A DNA stretch of 64,000 nucleotides, from contig JAIOZI010000012.1 in the NCBI GenBank assembly GCA_021740785.1, positions 30,259-94,258 of the forward strand, given 5' to 3'. Source of the stretch: Melioribacteraceae bacterium (GTDB taxonomy: Bacteria > Bacteroidota > Ignavibacteria > Ignavibacteriales > Melioribacteraceae). Shown here one piece after another: positions 25,801-34,039 of this stretch; position 1 is the first letter of the stretch, and every line of letters starts with the position of its first letter. A program made the position numbers and the translations under genes. The notes under the pieces were generated by a model, which was given only the letters and a program-made list of their open reading frames with translations, was not told where the DNA came from and searched no databases.

Positions 25801-26968
25801 TATTAACGATAATCAAAATTATAACCGGGCTAAAATTGTTGGGGAGATTAAATCAAAGGTTGATGAAAATCATTTTGAGAAAGTTAATAAAGATGAGTTT
25901 ACGGTAAATAACGGTTCAGAGACTGCTAAGAAAACTAAGATTGAGAATAGTGTTGGTCAGAGGAATATTGTTGATGAGAAGTCTACGGCTGAAAAATATA
26001 TTCATGAAGTAAAAAGCATTGAAAAGAGCAATGATACCAAAACCGTAAATGCTGAAGCAAAGACAACACAGAATGAAATCAAAGAAGTCATTACAAATGA
26101 AGTAAAACACACATCACAAAATTCCGAAAAACCATCGTCAAAAGAAATGGATTCTTCTGTAAAGACAGTTAAGGGAAGCGAAACTGAATCAAGTAACAAT
26201 AACAAACAAAGCGCTTCAGAAAACTCCAGCGATAAAAATTCGATGAAACATACTGAACACAACATAATAAAAAATAAATCTATTGAAGAAACTGATGATG
26301 GACAAAACTTATATAAAAACGGAATTGATAAGAATTTAGTAAAACCGGAAAATGAGAATAAGCAGAGTCAAATAAAACCGGAAATTCCTGAAGAAAAAAT
26401 AATTACCGAGCAGCCGCTGCCAGCCGGTGAAAAAGTCGATAGATCTTCAGATACAAATTCAAAGCATAACATGAACATCAATGACTTAAAAAATGATGCC
26501 AAAGTGGAACATCCAAATAATGAAAGAGTCGTTGATAATCTTACTGATAGGCAAAGTAGAACGGTAAAGCTAAATGAAGTAATAAAGGATGTATCAAAGT
26601 TTATCGAGAGACACGAAAAAAATTCGATGGTACTAACGCTTGACCCGAAGGAATTGGGACGTGTAAAACTAAACATTGATGTAATTGATAAAATAGTTTA
26701 TGCAAATTTTGAAGTTGATAGTGAAGCTGTAAGAAAAGTGATTGAGACACAGATTAACCAATTGAACAGCAATCTTCATAATGCCGGTTTACAAATAGGT
26801 TCTTATAATGTTTCACTCAGTAATTCCGATTCGAAATATACGAAGGGGAGTGAAGGAAAGCGTAAGGGCAATCAAAGTAAAGATGATGAAGTAAACGGCG
26901 CTGAATCATTTTCCGATACAGACAAACAGAAACTAGTTGGATATAATACATACGACTTTTTAGTATAA
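22844..26968 (+). CDS. fliK: Hook-length control protein FliK, very long form
   Basis: 1374 residues, two to three times the usual size. FliK measures hook length and switches export from hook to filament proteins. Only the C-terminal domain is conserved: NSMVLTLDPKELGRVKLNID, then ANFEVDSEAVRKVIETQINQLNSNL and AGLQIGSYNVSLS (about 1260-1335). The rest is low-complexity, rich in Lys, Glu, Asn and Ser, and probably disordered. It contains four tandem 47-residue repeats (about 701-888). As a known principle, a longer FliK ruler can give a longer hook; here this is an inference. It starts on the stop of the previous gene (TAATG). flgD and flgE follow, as expected. Confidence 0.9.
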   Translation: MILNSLFLQNNFNSENSSAANNGTQKRTNNYLFADIIKLASGKEQSQIELMTDKKFHLPGEKSLPEAVEELKMLWNDPDDASKFEGSESVLNNILKNIIDDILEQEFPESSLVIKDSGIKKELRAILGGNADKPELKILQPKTENGSQATEIEKVIESILSLSDENSFVILDNSSDKQNFIHLEKEIQSNPGLKNLDINTGSEESKFIMRLYDFESLYNAAQKLEETSTNRPNVVILNLSSFQKAKTNSENVEENDQQLVSSEISNAEIEGKGLSEANENEQITDVTEIVNKNLDENITVSQSINPEITNKEIINNSPLVSSTKQSDSQVFPENKSGENKVNSESKPGKKLIPENENITNKKHASKADGEVKGESITNQPDKKSSSTQIPVSSKEELKQVFRASNSSNIIENGKSLQSNGKSDSPGDVRVFVYKKNPGLVHVTTSKQLEEVQKYFVKNGSGKINPKENITVNGQTKSEPSKIEAGLANSPKKGSAVEIELNEKTVQQNKSNNTAAKVNGNNVTGNKEFTIDKKPVNSNGKIEQLQTEQSKSGFQKNDEIKIEKSIKNDAGKIEGTEINKAEKTTTKPVNADPVKISLKSPAKISASGKINVHNTINRMMDSNPSIKVEQITKNQPGDSKQNVNANQKLHKNFEINFSKNTHGLKLSADHSKIEGKNINEATAAKPIQQKGEIQLTNDLKTKSPELNSKEIISAEKAKISTEHAKVDQVKPQIKKEVSQSGMPKAANSKAPELNITNDAAEKKEKVFTEQIKADQVKPQIDKEVLQTDTHKSTNSKAPELNVRDDAAEKKEKVFTGQIKVDHVKSKMNKEVSQTDSPKSANSKAYEFNIMDTASDKKIKVITEQIKVNQAKPESVKEVTIPSMKPVKNENKPAAQKEVQSTGNKVIENESPMTRKSVAESKETLISKKSSPEVKHHNEPKVIASTKNPESRKIDAKQESQININERVITESDSSENIKINEKPEAKIINDNQNYNRAKIVGEIKSKVDENHFEKVNKDEFTVNNGSETAKKTKIENSVGQRNIVDEKSTAEKYIHEVKSIEKSNDTKTVNAEAKTTQNEIKEVITNEVKHTSQNSEKPSSKEMDSSVKTVKGSETESSNNNKQSASENSSDKNSMKHTEHNIIKNKSIEETDDGQNLYKNGIDKNLVKPENENKQSQIKPEIPEEKIITEQPLPAGEKVDRSSDTNSKHNMNINDLKNDAKVEHPNNERVVDNLTDRQSRTVKLNEVIKDVSKFIERHEKNSMVLTLDPKELGRVKLNIDVIDKIVYANFEVDSEAVRKVIETQINQLNSNLHNAGLQIGSYNVSLSNSDSKYTKGSEGKRKGNQSKDDEVNGAESFSDTDKQKLVGYNTYDFLV
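24944..25507 (+). repeat. Four tandem 141-bp repeats within fliK
   Basis: Units begin at 24944, 25085, 25226 and 25367. Each encodes 47 residues starting with K-S/A-x-E-L/F-N, with a middle EQIK-x-DQVKP-like part and a later KEV. The second and third units are the most alike (APELN..DAAEKKEKVFT). The fourth is degenerate at its end. Unit length is constant, so copy number can change without a frameshift. Confidence 0.85.
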
Positions 26969-26977
26969 GGAAACAAG

Positions 26978-27676
26978 ATGAATATAGATGGATTAAATTC
27001 GCAATTAGGACAATTCAATTCAATGGGTACAGGAAATAATGTACTAGGCAAAGATGATTTTATGACGCTGTTAATTGAACAATTAAAAAATCAAGATCCG
27101 TTAAACCCAATGGAAGGTTCGGAGTTTGCCGCTCAACTGGCTCAATTCAGTTCGCTTGAACAATTGTCGAATATGAATGAAACATTACAGAGCAGTATTA
27201 ATGCGAATTATCAGTTGACTCAATCTATTAATAACACAATGAGTGCAGGTTTGATCGGCAAGCAAATAAAAATTGAAACAAATAATATTTCGTACGAAGG
27301 ACAAGAATCTATCGATATCGGTTATTCTCTTGCCGGTAATGCTGCGAATGGCTCGATAAAAATTTACAATGACCAGGGGCTTTTAATAAAAACAATAGAT
27401 AGTCTTGATTTTTCTAAAGGAGACCATAAAGTTTCTTGGGATTTTACCGATAATAATGGTGACAAAGTTGGTAATGGTAATTATACATTTGAGTTTACGG
27501 CAATGACATCTTCAGATCAAGCAATAGATACAAAAGCATATTTAACCGGAATTATCGATTCAATAAGATTTACTGAAAACGGGACTATGCTTGTTCTTGA
27601 CAATATTGAATACCAGCTTTCCGATGTAATTGAAATTATTAACCCGGAAACAGAAGACGGAGATAACAATGGCTGA
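26978..27676 (+). CDS. flgD: Hook cap / assembly protein FlgD
   Basis: 232 residues. FlgD caps the growing hook. N-terminal GKDDFMTLLIEQLKNQDPLNPMEGSEFAAQLAQFSSLEQ is diagnostic. A FlgD Ig-like domain follows (SIKIYNDQGLLIKTID, HKVSWDFTDNNGDKVGNGNYTFEF). It follows fliK by 9 nt and overlaps the next gene by 8 nt. Confidence 0.95.
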   Translation: MNIDGLNSQLGQFNSMGTGNNVLGKDDFMTLLIEQLKNQDPLNPMEGSEFAAQLAQFSSLEQLSNMNETLQSSINANYQLTQSINNTMSAGLIGKQIKIETNNISYEGQESIDIGYSLAGNAANGSIKIYNDQGLLIKTIDSLDFSKGDHKVSWDFTDNNGDKVGNGNYTFEFTAMTSSDQAIDTKAYLTGIIDSIRFTENGTMLVLDNIEYQLSDVIEIINPETEDGDNNG

Positions 27677-28049
27677 GATGATTAACGGTATTAAAGTTCC
27701 TTTCGTACCTGTTGTTAACAACACTCCATCACAGAAAAGTGTTGAAAAGTCATCGTACAGTGAGTTCGATTCAATATTCAAACATGAGCTGGAAAAACTC
27801 AAATTCTCGAGTCATGCTTCAAAAAGAATGGAAACAAGAAATATAAATCTATCGGAAAGTGATATGAGCAGGTTACAAAATGCAATTGAAAAAGCCGGAA
27901 CAAAGGGATCGAGAGATTCATTAATAATGATGGGCGACAATGCATTTGTAGTTAGTGTTGATAACCGGACAGTAATCACGGCAGTTCAAATGAATGAAAC
28001 TAATGATAAAGTTTTCACAAATATAGACAGTGTAGTTTTTGCACAATAA
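27669..28049 (+). CDS. Flagellar operon protein of the TIGR02530 type
   Basis: 126 residues from ATG 27669 (an earlier in-frame start at 27630 lies inside flgD). The C-terminal part FSSHASKRMETRNINLSES, EKAGTKGSRDSLIMM and VSVDNRTVITAVQ matches my recollection of the small flagellar-operon family found between flgD and flgE in Firmicutes, spirochaetes and others. Its role is not established; it is suspected to help hook assembly. The position here agrees. Confidence 0.8.
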   Translation: MAEMINGIKVPFVPVVNNTPSQKSVEKSSYSEFDSIFKHELEKLKFSSHASKRMETRNINLSESDMSRLQNAIEKAGTKGSRDSLIMMGDNAFVVSVDNRTVITAVQMNETNDKVFTNIDSVVFAQ

Positions 28050-28062
28050 AATTTAATTAACA

Positions 28063-28116
28063 GGGCGGGACCTTCAGAGGACGCCCCCGATTCAACCGAT
28101 CGATTGACGTTGAATC
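28063..28116 (+). promoter_or_regulatory. Structured leader of flgE
   Basis: Within the 98-nt gap before flgE, GGGCG (28063-28067) can pair with CGCCC (28082-28086), with CCT/AGG inside and TCAG as loop. GATTCAAC (28089-28096) can pair with GTTGAATC (28109-28116). No T run follows, so these are not typical terminators. They may protect or process the hook-protein mRNA. Confidence 0.5.
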
Positions 28117-28147
28117 AATTGACAATTCAAAATATCTGGAGGATATT

Positions 28148-29779
28148 ATGTCTCTACTTAACTCACTCTTTTCGGGCGTTTCCGGGCTTCGAAATCATCA
28201 ATCTATGATGGATGTTGTTGGTAATAATATTGCCAACGTCAATTCAATTGGTTACAAAGGCTCACGTGTAACGTTCAGTGATACATTCAATAACTTCGTA
28301 CGTTTCGGCTCAAATCCAACCGATACATCAGGCGGTACAAATGCATTCCAGATTGGTCTGGGAATGAAAATTAGTTCCATAGATCGAAACTGGAACCAAG
28401 GTACATTTGAAAGAACCGGTATCACCACGGATTTAGCGCTTCAAGGAAACGGATTATTTATTCTTGAAAATAACGGCGAAAAATTCTATTCAAGAGCCGG
28501 GGCATTTGCATTCGATGCTAACGGAAAGTTGGTTAACCCGCAGAATGGTTCAATTGTTCAGGGTAAATTAGCTACCGAAGACGGTGTAATTCCACCCGGA
28601 AATAATCTTGATGATATTGTTGTTGATGCAAACTTAAAACTGCCTGCCGAAGCAACAACGCTTACTTCCTGGGGCGGAAATCTTAACAGCATGGCATCGC
28701 TTACACGAACAGAAAAATATGCACAATCAGGAAATATCAACGCCTCAATGGCTGTCGGTGACACAATAACCGATCAGAACACGATTTACGATTTCAACGG
28801 TAATGCGTATACACTTCAAACTTCTTATGAGAAAACAGCAGCCGATACTTATGATTTAACTTATGAATTGGTTGATGAAGCCGGCACAAGTATTTTGGGT
28901 CCGACAACCGCCGAAGCTGTATTTGATGCCGATGGAAATTTGGCAACATTAGACGGAGCGGCAGCGAGTACAATTAGTCTTGAAGATTCTGCAATCGGTA
29001 TTAATTTTCAATTGGATGTGAGCGAAGTTACTCAACTTGACAGTGCAGCCACATTAAGTTCTACTGTTGATGATAACCGTGAACCAACGATTGTAAACGG
29101 AACAGTTACCGTATATGATTCTTTGGGAAATCCTCATAATTTAACAATTACATTTACGAAGACAGCTTCGAACAGTTGGAATTGGAATACTGAAGTACCG
29201 GCTTCAAGCGGTACACTAAGTTCATCTTCAGGGTCGATTGTATTTAATTCCGACGGATCAATAAATACAATATCACCTAATCCGCCGGTAGTAAGTTTAA
29301 CTCCTTCAGGCGGTGCAAGTGTGCAGAATATTAAACTTAATTTTGGCGAAAGTTTTGGCGGAATAACTCAAACTTCATCCGATTCGGTAATTTCGGCACT
29401 TAGCCAGAATGGTACTGCTGCGGCAACTCTATCAAATTTAAGTATAGATCAATACGGTTATATAGTTGGTGTTTTCTCCAACGGTCAATCTAGAAAATTA
29501 GCTCAATTGATGCTTGCAACATTCCCGAATTTAAATGGATTAACAAGCGTTGGAGATAACATGTTTACAGTTTCAGCAAATGCAGGCGATCCGTTGATTG
29601 GTGAACCGGGAGAAGCCACCGGAACAACAATTCAATCGGGCGCTTTGGAACAATCAAACGTGGATCTGTCGGAAGAATTTACACGGATGATTGTTGCACA
29701 ACGAGGATTTCAGGCAAATGCAAGAGTTGTAACAACTTCAGATAGTTTACTCCAAGAAATCACAAATTTAGTAAGATAA
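28148..29779 (+). CDS. flgE: Flagellar hook protein FlgE
   Basis: 543 residues, the hook subunit that joins rod and filament. N-terminal rod motif GVSGLRNHQSMMDVVGNNIANVNSIGYKGSR-type (split over residues 10-40), flaE-like D2 sequences (VTVYDSLGNPHNLTITFTK), and the C-terminal GALEQSNVDLSEEFTRMIVAQRGFQANARV. The central domains are expanded relative to the Salmonella protein (about 403). Strong ribosome-binding site GGAGG. A strong terminator follows, so it ends the early operon. Confidence 0.96.
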   Translation: MSLLNSLFSGVSGLRNHQSMMDVVGNNIANVNSIGYKGSRVTFSDTFNNFVRFGSNPTDTSGGTNAFQIGLGMKISSIDRNWNQGTFERTGITTDLALQGNGLFILENNGEKFYSRAGAFAFDANGKLVNPQNGSIVQGKLATEDGVIPPGNNLDDIVVDANLKLPAEATTLTSWGGNLNSMASLTRTEKYAQSGNINASMAVGDTITDQNTIYDFNGNAYTLQTSYEKTAADTYDLTYELVDEAGTSILGPTTAEAVFDADGNLATLDGAAASTISLEDSAIGINFQLDVSEVTQLDSAATLSSTVDDNREPTIVNGTVTVYDSLGNPHNLTITFTKTASNSWNWNTEVPASSGTLSSSSGSIVFNSDGSINTISPNPPVVSLTPSGGASVQNIKLNFGESFGGITQTSSDSVISALSQNGTAAATLSNLSIDQYGYIVGVFSNGQSRKLAQLMLATFPNLNGLTSVGDNMFTVSANAGDPLIGEPGEATGTTIQSGALEQSNVDLSEEFTRMIVAQRGFQANARVVTTSDSLLQEITNLVR

Positions 29780-29808
29780 ACTACATTCATTAACATTGGT
29801 TAATTTCT

Positions 29809-29840
29809 AAATGGGGACACTACACGTCCCCATTTATTTT
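29809..29840 (+). terminator. Terminator after flgE
   Basis: AAATGGGGAC (29809-29818) pairs perfectly with GTCCCCATTT (29826-29835) around a 7-nt loop, followed by ATTTTTAC. Confidence 0.92.
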
Positions 29841-29858
29841 TACTCAACTGCACAATAA

Positions 29859-29950
29859 TAGCCACCCAGACTTAAATTCCAATTTATAATAGCGCAAATA
29901 TTTATAAAAAACCCATTATTTAGCCAAGCCATGTTGGCATATCAATTGAT
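29859..29950 (+). promoter_or_regulatory. Candidate sigma-54 promoter of the fliL operon with two TAGCC elements
   Basis: TGGCAT (29935-29940), 5 nt, TTGAT (29946-29950) gives GG-N10-GA, one base off the GG-N10-GC core. TAGCCACCC (29859-29867) and TAGCCAAGC (29921-29929) lie upstream, and CAATTTATAAT (29880-29890) is also found before flgB. Confidence 0.55.
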
Positions 29951-29978
29951 CTTACTTATAAAAAGTTGAGGCTGGATA

Positions 29979-30512
29979 ATGGAAGAAAAACTTGAACCAC
30001 AAGAGAATTCAAGTAAAGAATCAAAATTAAATCCGAAAATATTTTTATATGGAATTCCAATTTTCATAGTGCAATTGATCATTGTGTATATAATCTCGGC
30101 AAATATGGTGATGAGTAAAATGGAAAAAATTCCGGGGGAGACAGAACTTTCTGCTGAAGAGGCTATTTTGAATGAAGAGGATACGACAGAAGCTGATAAT
30201 GCTGCAATCGGGAATTTTATTTACACTGTTGAGGATATTATCATAAATCCGGCTAATACTGATGGTCAGAGACTTATGCTGATTTCACTCGGATTTGACA
30301 TTCCCAGTGAGGAGACTCAAGCTGAGCTTAACAGCAAAGAAATTCTGCTAAAAGATATGATTATCTCAACAATTTCCAGTAAGACTCTCAATCAATTAAG
30401 CAGTGCGGGATTCAAAGATTCATTAAGAGTGGAATTAGCAGGCAACCTGACAAACCTGTTCCCTAACGTTAAAATTAATCGTGTTTATTTCAGTAAATAT
30501 ATAATTCAATAA
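29979..30512 (+). CDS. fliL: Stator-associated basal-body protein FliL
   Basis: 177 residues. One membrane helix near residues 25-45 (FLYGIPIFIVQLIIVYIISANM), an acidic linker, then the periplasmic FliL domain with YTVEDIIINPA, GQRLMLISLGFDI and the closing VKINRVYFSKYIIQ. FliL surrounds the stator and supports torque at high load. First gene of the fliLMNOPQR-flhBAFG operon, after a terminator and a candidate sigma-54 promoter. Confidence 0.9.
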   Translation: MEEKLEPQENSSKESKLNPKIFLYGIPIFIVQLIIVYIISANMVMSKMEKIPGETELSAEEAILNEEDTTEADNAAIGNFIYTVEDIIINPANTDGQRLMLISLGFDIPSEETQAELNSKEILLKDMIISTISSKTLNQLSSAGFKDSLRVELAGNLTNLFPNVKINRVYFSKYIIQ

Positions 30513-30513
30513 A

Positions 30514-31497
30514 ATGGCTGAAGTTCTATCGCAAAATGAAATCGACCAACTGCTCAATGACGTTAAGTCGGGCAGTGAACATAAGGAAAAATCAGAAGTT
30601 CATCGGGATGTTATTCCATATGATTTTAGATTACCAAACCGTATATCTAAAATTCAACTAAGGACCTTGCAGAATATTCATGAAAATTTCTCCGAGAGCT
30701 TCAGTTCTTTCCTAATGACCAAATTACAGTCTATTGTTAATATTAATGTTATTTCGGTAGATCAAATTTATTACTCTGAATATGTCCTTTCTGTATCAAA
30801 CCCTGCATGTCTTTACAAATTTGAGGTTACCGATACAGACATAAAAGGCATCTTGGAATTGAGCCCGGAATTAGCAATACTTTTTGTTGACAGGCTGCTC
30901 GGCGGTACCGGTGATAATGTAAAGCATTCTAACCTAATCACTGCAATTGAACAGAAAGTGTTGACTGTAATAATTGAGAGAATATTTCAGGACTTAAGAA
31001 AATCATGGACTATCATCGGAGATTACCACTTTAAATTAGATCGATTTGAGCCCGACATTGATTTTGCTCAAATAACATCTCAAAGTGAATCCGTTTTGCT
31101 CATCTCGTTCGAGGTGAAGCTTGGTGAAGAATCATACATGATGAATCTTTGCTTTGCCACATATGCATTCGATTCCGTCCTTGCAAAACTAAATAACCAA
31201 AACTTTTCAACTATCAGACCCATAAAATATAAAGGAACTACTGCAAGAAATATTCTGGTTAGAAATTTGCATAAAACAGAATTGGCAGTGAGTGTAAAGT
31301 TCGGATCAGCAAAAGTTTCCATTAAAGATTTAGTCGGTCTTCAAAAAGGTGATGTAGTAATCTTGCAGACGAAAGTGGGATCTGAAATGGAAGTTTATAC
31401 TAACGATAAATTGGTTTTCTTCGGAATGCCGGGTAATGTTAATAATCATAAAGCAGTAAAAATTACTAGAAAGCTTGAAAATAAGGAGGAATTGTAA
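30514..31497 (+). CDS. fliM: Motor switch protein FliM
   Basis: 327 residues. The N-terminus AEVLSQNEIDQLLNDV is the CheY-P binding peptide. The middle CheC-like domain has DFRLPNRISKIQLRTLQNIHENF and ELSPELAILFVDRLLGGTGD, and the SpoA-like C-terminal domain binds FliN. FliM receives the chemotaxis signal at the C ring. It follows fliL by 1 nt and overlaps fliN (TAATG). Confidence 0.95.
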   Translation: MAEVLSQNEIDQLLNDVKSGSEHKEKSEVHRDVIPYDFRLPNRISKIQLRTLQNIHENFSESFSSFLMTKLQSIVNINVISVDQIYYSEYVLSVSNPACLYKFEVTDTDIKGILELSPELAILFVDRLLGGTGDNVKHSNLITAIEQKVLTVIIERIFQDLRKSWTIIGDYHFKLDRFEPDIDFAQITSQSESVLLISFEVKLGEESYMMNLCFATYAFDSVLAKLNNQNFSTIRPIKYKGTTARNILVRNLHKTELAVSVKFGSAKVSIKDLVGLQKGDVVILQTKVGSEMEVYTNDKLVFFGMPGNVNNHKAVKITRKLENKEEL

Positions 31498-31892
31498 TGT
31501 CAGAAGAAAAACTGGATTCAAATTCTAAAAAAGACTCTGAAGTTGTTGAAAAAAATTCTAATGGCGAACAAATAGACAGCAATTTTGCTGAATTCGAGGA
31601 TTTTGACGAATCCGCAAGAAAAAAATATGCCGGTATCGAGAGTATCGATTTTATAAAAGATTTGCAACTGAATATTTTTATTGAATTGGGTCGTACTAAA
31701 ATGCGCATAGAAGAAATACTTGAATTAGAACGCGGGTACGTTGTTGAACTCGATAAGCTTGCAAGTGAACCTGTAGATATTTTTGTAAATAACAGAAAAA
31801 TTGCAGAAGGAGAAGTAGTTGTTATTGATAAACATTTTGGCGTTAGAATTACAAATCTTATCGATTCGACCAAAAGGATTCAAGGAATATAA
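31497..31892 (+). CDS. fliN: Motor switch protein FliN
   Basis: 131 residues. An acidic N-terminal extension (1-50) precedes the SpoA domain: LQLNIFIELGRTKMRIEEILELERGYVVELDKLASEPVDIFVNNRKIAEGEVVVID-type pattern (split over residues 58-115). It forms the base of the C ring with FliM and docks FliH. Normal length for forms with an N-terminal extension. Confidence 0.95.
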   Translation: MSEEKLDSNSKKDSEVVEKNSNGEQIDSNFAEFEDFDESARKKYAGIESIDFIKDLQLNIFIELGRTKMRIEEILELERGYVVELDKLASEPVDIFVNNRKIAEGEVVVIDKHFGVRITNLIDSTKRIQGI

Positions 31893-32233
31893 TGGTAGGT
31901 ATATGGGATTTTGTAAATGTATTTTTGGTACTGGGTGTTATGATACTGGTATTCTACTTTTCGATGAAACTATTGAAAAAGTATATGGGTCAATCGTACA
32001 ATACCAAAAACTCACCGGTTGCAATTGAAATTATACATTCCAAGGTAATTCTTCCCAAAAAGTATTTAAGTGTTGTTAAGGTCAACAACGAATTTTACCT
32101 GCTGGGTATCAGCGATCAGAATATTAACCTAATTGAAAAAATGAAAGACATTGATTACAACCCTTCTGAAACTGAAAATAAGGGGAGAACGTTTTTCAGT
32201 TATTTTAAAGAAAACATGGGCATGAGCAAATGA
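31892..32233 (+). CDS. fliO: Export gate assembly protein FliO
   Basis: 113 residues: one membrane helix (about 6-25, DFVNVFLVLGVMILVFYFSM) and a short cytoplasmic domain with HSKVILPKKYLSVVKVNNEFYLLGIS, as in FliO, which helps build the FliP ring. FliO is poorly conserved, and the place between fliN and fliP settles the call. Confidence 0.85.
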   Translation: MVGIWDFVNVFLVLGVMILVFYFSMKLLKKYMGQSYNTKNSPVAIEIIHSKVILPKKYLSVVKVNNEFYLLGISDQNINLIEKMKDIDYNPSETENKGRTFFSYFKENMGMSK

Positions 32234-32997
32234 AAAAAAATCTGCTGATCACAATATTTGTTTTTATGTTGTTATTTGCTCATGACAATAGTTTTGCTCA
32301 AGCCGGTCAAGGCGGAGCAAGTTTCCCGCAGATCGGTGTGAACATATCCGGCAGCGATGATCCGGAAGATGTCTCCGTCACTCTTCAATTATTACTTCTG
32401 CTTACGGTTCTTTCGCTTGCTCCTTCAATAATTATAATGACGACTTCTTATTTAAGAATAATTATTGTACTTCAATTCCTCAAGAATGCATTAGGCACTA
32501 TGCAAATGCCGCCGAATCAGTTGCTGGCGGGAATAGCTTTATTTGTAACGTTCTTCGTAATGGCGCCTACTTTTACACAAATAAATGATAATGCACTGCA
32601 GCCATACATGGAAAACAAAATTGATATTGATTCGGCATACGCTAAAGGAATTAAGCCGTTAAGAGAATTTATGATGGCAAATGTTAAGGATGAGGATCTT
32701 GAACTTTTCATCGGTTTTGCCGATATCAATAAACCGAACACAAGGGATGAATTGCCTACACATATTCTAATTCCTTCCTTTGTATTAAGTGAATTGAAGA
32801 CTGGATTTATTATGGGATTTTTTATCTTCATTCCGTTTTTGATGGTAGATATGATTGTCGCAAGCATTCTAATGTCGATGGGTATGATGATGATACCGCC
32901 TATGATGGTTGCTCTGCCGTTTAAATTGCTTCTCTTCATTTTGGTCGACGGTTGGAATTTGGTCGTCGGCTCTTTAGTAAGGAGTTTCACAGGATGA
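32230..32997 (+). CDS. fliP: Export gate protein FliP
   Basis: 255 residues with a signal peptide (MKKNLLITIFVFMLLFAHDNSFAQA) and four membrane helices. Family segments: TVLSLAPSIIIMTTSYLRIIIVL, RNALGTMQMPPNQLLAG-like, LPTHILIPSFVLSELKTGFIMGF and a C-terminal LLFILVDGWNLVVGSL. FliP makes the core of the export channel with FliQ and FliR. Confidence 0.96.
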   Translation: MKKNLLITIFVFMLLFAHDNSFAQAGQGGASFPQIGVNISGSDDPEDVSVTLQLLLLLTVLSLAPSIIIMTTSYLRIIIVLQFLKNALGTMQMPPNQLLAGIALFVTFFVMAPTFTQINDNALQPYMENKIDIDSAYAKGIKPLREFMMANVKDEDLELFIGFADINKPNTRDELPTHILIPSFVLSELKTGFIMGFFIFIPFLMVDMIVASILMSMGMMMIPPMMVALPFKLLLFILVDGWNLVVGSLVRSFTG

Positions 32998-33263
32998 ATG
33001 TAGATTTAGTTATTTCGCTTTTAACCGAAGTCTTCTATACAGTACTGATTATTTTACTCCCAATTCTCGGAGCATCATTAGTGCTGGGTATTGTGATTTC
33101 AATTTTTCAAGCGGCAACATCTATTCAAGAGATGACCTTAACATTCGTCCCCAAAATAGTAATTACCGGACTTACAATAATAATAATGCTTCCTTTTATT
33201 GCCGATAAGTTGATAAGTATAACTCACAAAATTTTTGATTTAATCTCAACTGTGGTAGTATGA
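32994..33263 (+). CDS. fliQ: Export gate protein FliQ
   Basis: 89 residues from ATG 32994, which overlaps the fliP stop by 4 nt; an ATG at 32952 inside fliP is in frame but would add an unlikely basic leader. Two membrane helices, with the typical GIVISIFQAATSIQEMTLTFVPKI between them. Confidence 0.95.
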   Translation: MNVDLVISLLTEVFYTVLIILLPILGASLVLGIVISIFQAATSIQEMTLTFVPKIVITGLTIIIMLPFIADKLISITHKIFDLISTVVV

Positions 33264-34033
33264 TTGAAATTGCTGTTTCAAATTTTCTTTTTCTTGTTTT
33301 AATATTCCTACGCGTAAGTGGGCTGGTTTTTACTGCTCCGTTTCTCAGTGACAGCCGGTTTCCCATTAAAGCAAAAATTGGGCTTTCAATAATATTAGCA
33401 TATATAATTTTTTATTCGATGCCGGAAATTGAAATGCCGGCTGACGATTCAATTATCAGCATAATTTTTATCGGAGTTAAAGAAGTACTTGTGGGATTAA
33501 TAATCGGCTTCGTGATGAATTTTATCTTTTGGGGAATCTCATTTGCCGGTTCTCTAATCGGTTTTGAAATGGGACTGGCAATGGCGCAGGCGTTTGATTC
33601 CACAACTGAAATTGAAAATAATATCATCGGCACGGTCTTAAGTTTTCTTGCGCTGCTGATTTTTGTTTTGATCAACGGGCATCATTATTTAATTCAATCA
33701 ATTATTTATTCATATAAACTGATACCAATGAGCGGTATAAAATTAACCGAGAATTTTTTTGATTTACTCATCAAATATTCAGCCGGAATATTTGTGCTGG
33801 CAATAAAGATATCATCACCATTGATTGTATCGTTTTTCTTACTAAATATTGCGGCGGGAATTGTATCACGAATTATTCCGCAGATGCAGGTCTTTTTTGT
33901 ATTGCAGCCGCTGCAGATCGGGCTGGGACTTTTTTTACTAATACTTCTTATTCCCATCTATGTTTATTTTATGAAGAACACACTGGAATTATACGAATTC
34001 AAACTTATGAATATAATCAAATCAATCGCATAG
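33260..34033 (+). CDS. fliR: Export gate protein FliR
   Basis: 257 residues, about six membrane helices, with LRVSGLVFTAPFLSDSRFPIKAKIGLS and the amphipathic QAFDSTTEIENNIIG segment of the family. Cotranslated with fliQ (ATGA overlap). It completes the FliPQR channel; FlhB follows. Confidence 0.94.
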   Translation: MIEIAVSNFLFLVLIFLRVSGLVFTAPFLSDSRFPIKAKIGLSIILAYIIFYSMPEIEMPADDSIISIIFIGVKEVLVGLIIGFVMNFIFWGISFAGSLIGFEMGLAMAQAFDSTTEIENNIIGTVLSFLALLIFVLINGHHYLIQSIIYSYKLIPMSGIKLTENFFDLLIKYSAGIFVLAIKISSPLIVSFFLLNIAAGIVSRIIPQMQVFFVLQPLQIGLGLFLLILLIPIYVYFMKNTLELYEFKLMNIIKSIA

Positions 34034-34039
34034 GAAAAA

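Noticed and set aside
28049..28147. Cyclic-di-GMP riboswitch or terminator before flgE
   Set aside because: The conserved riboswitch core is not recognisable and no T run follows the stems.
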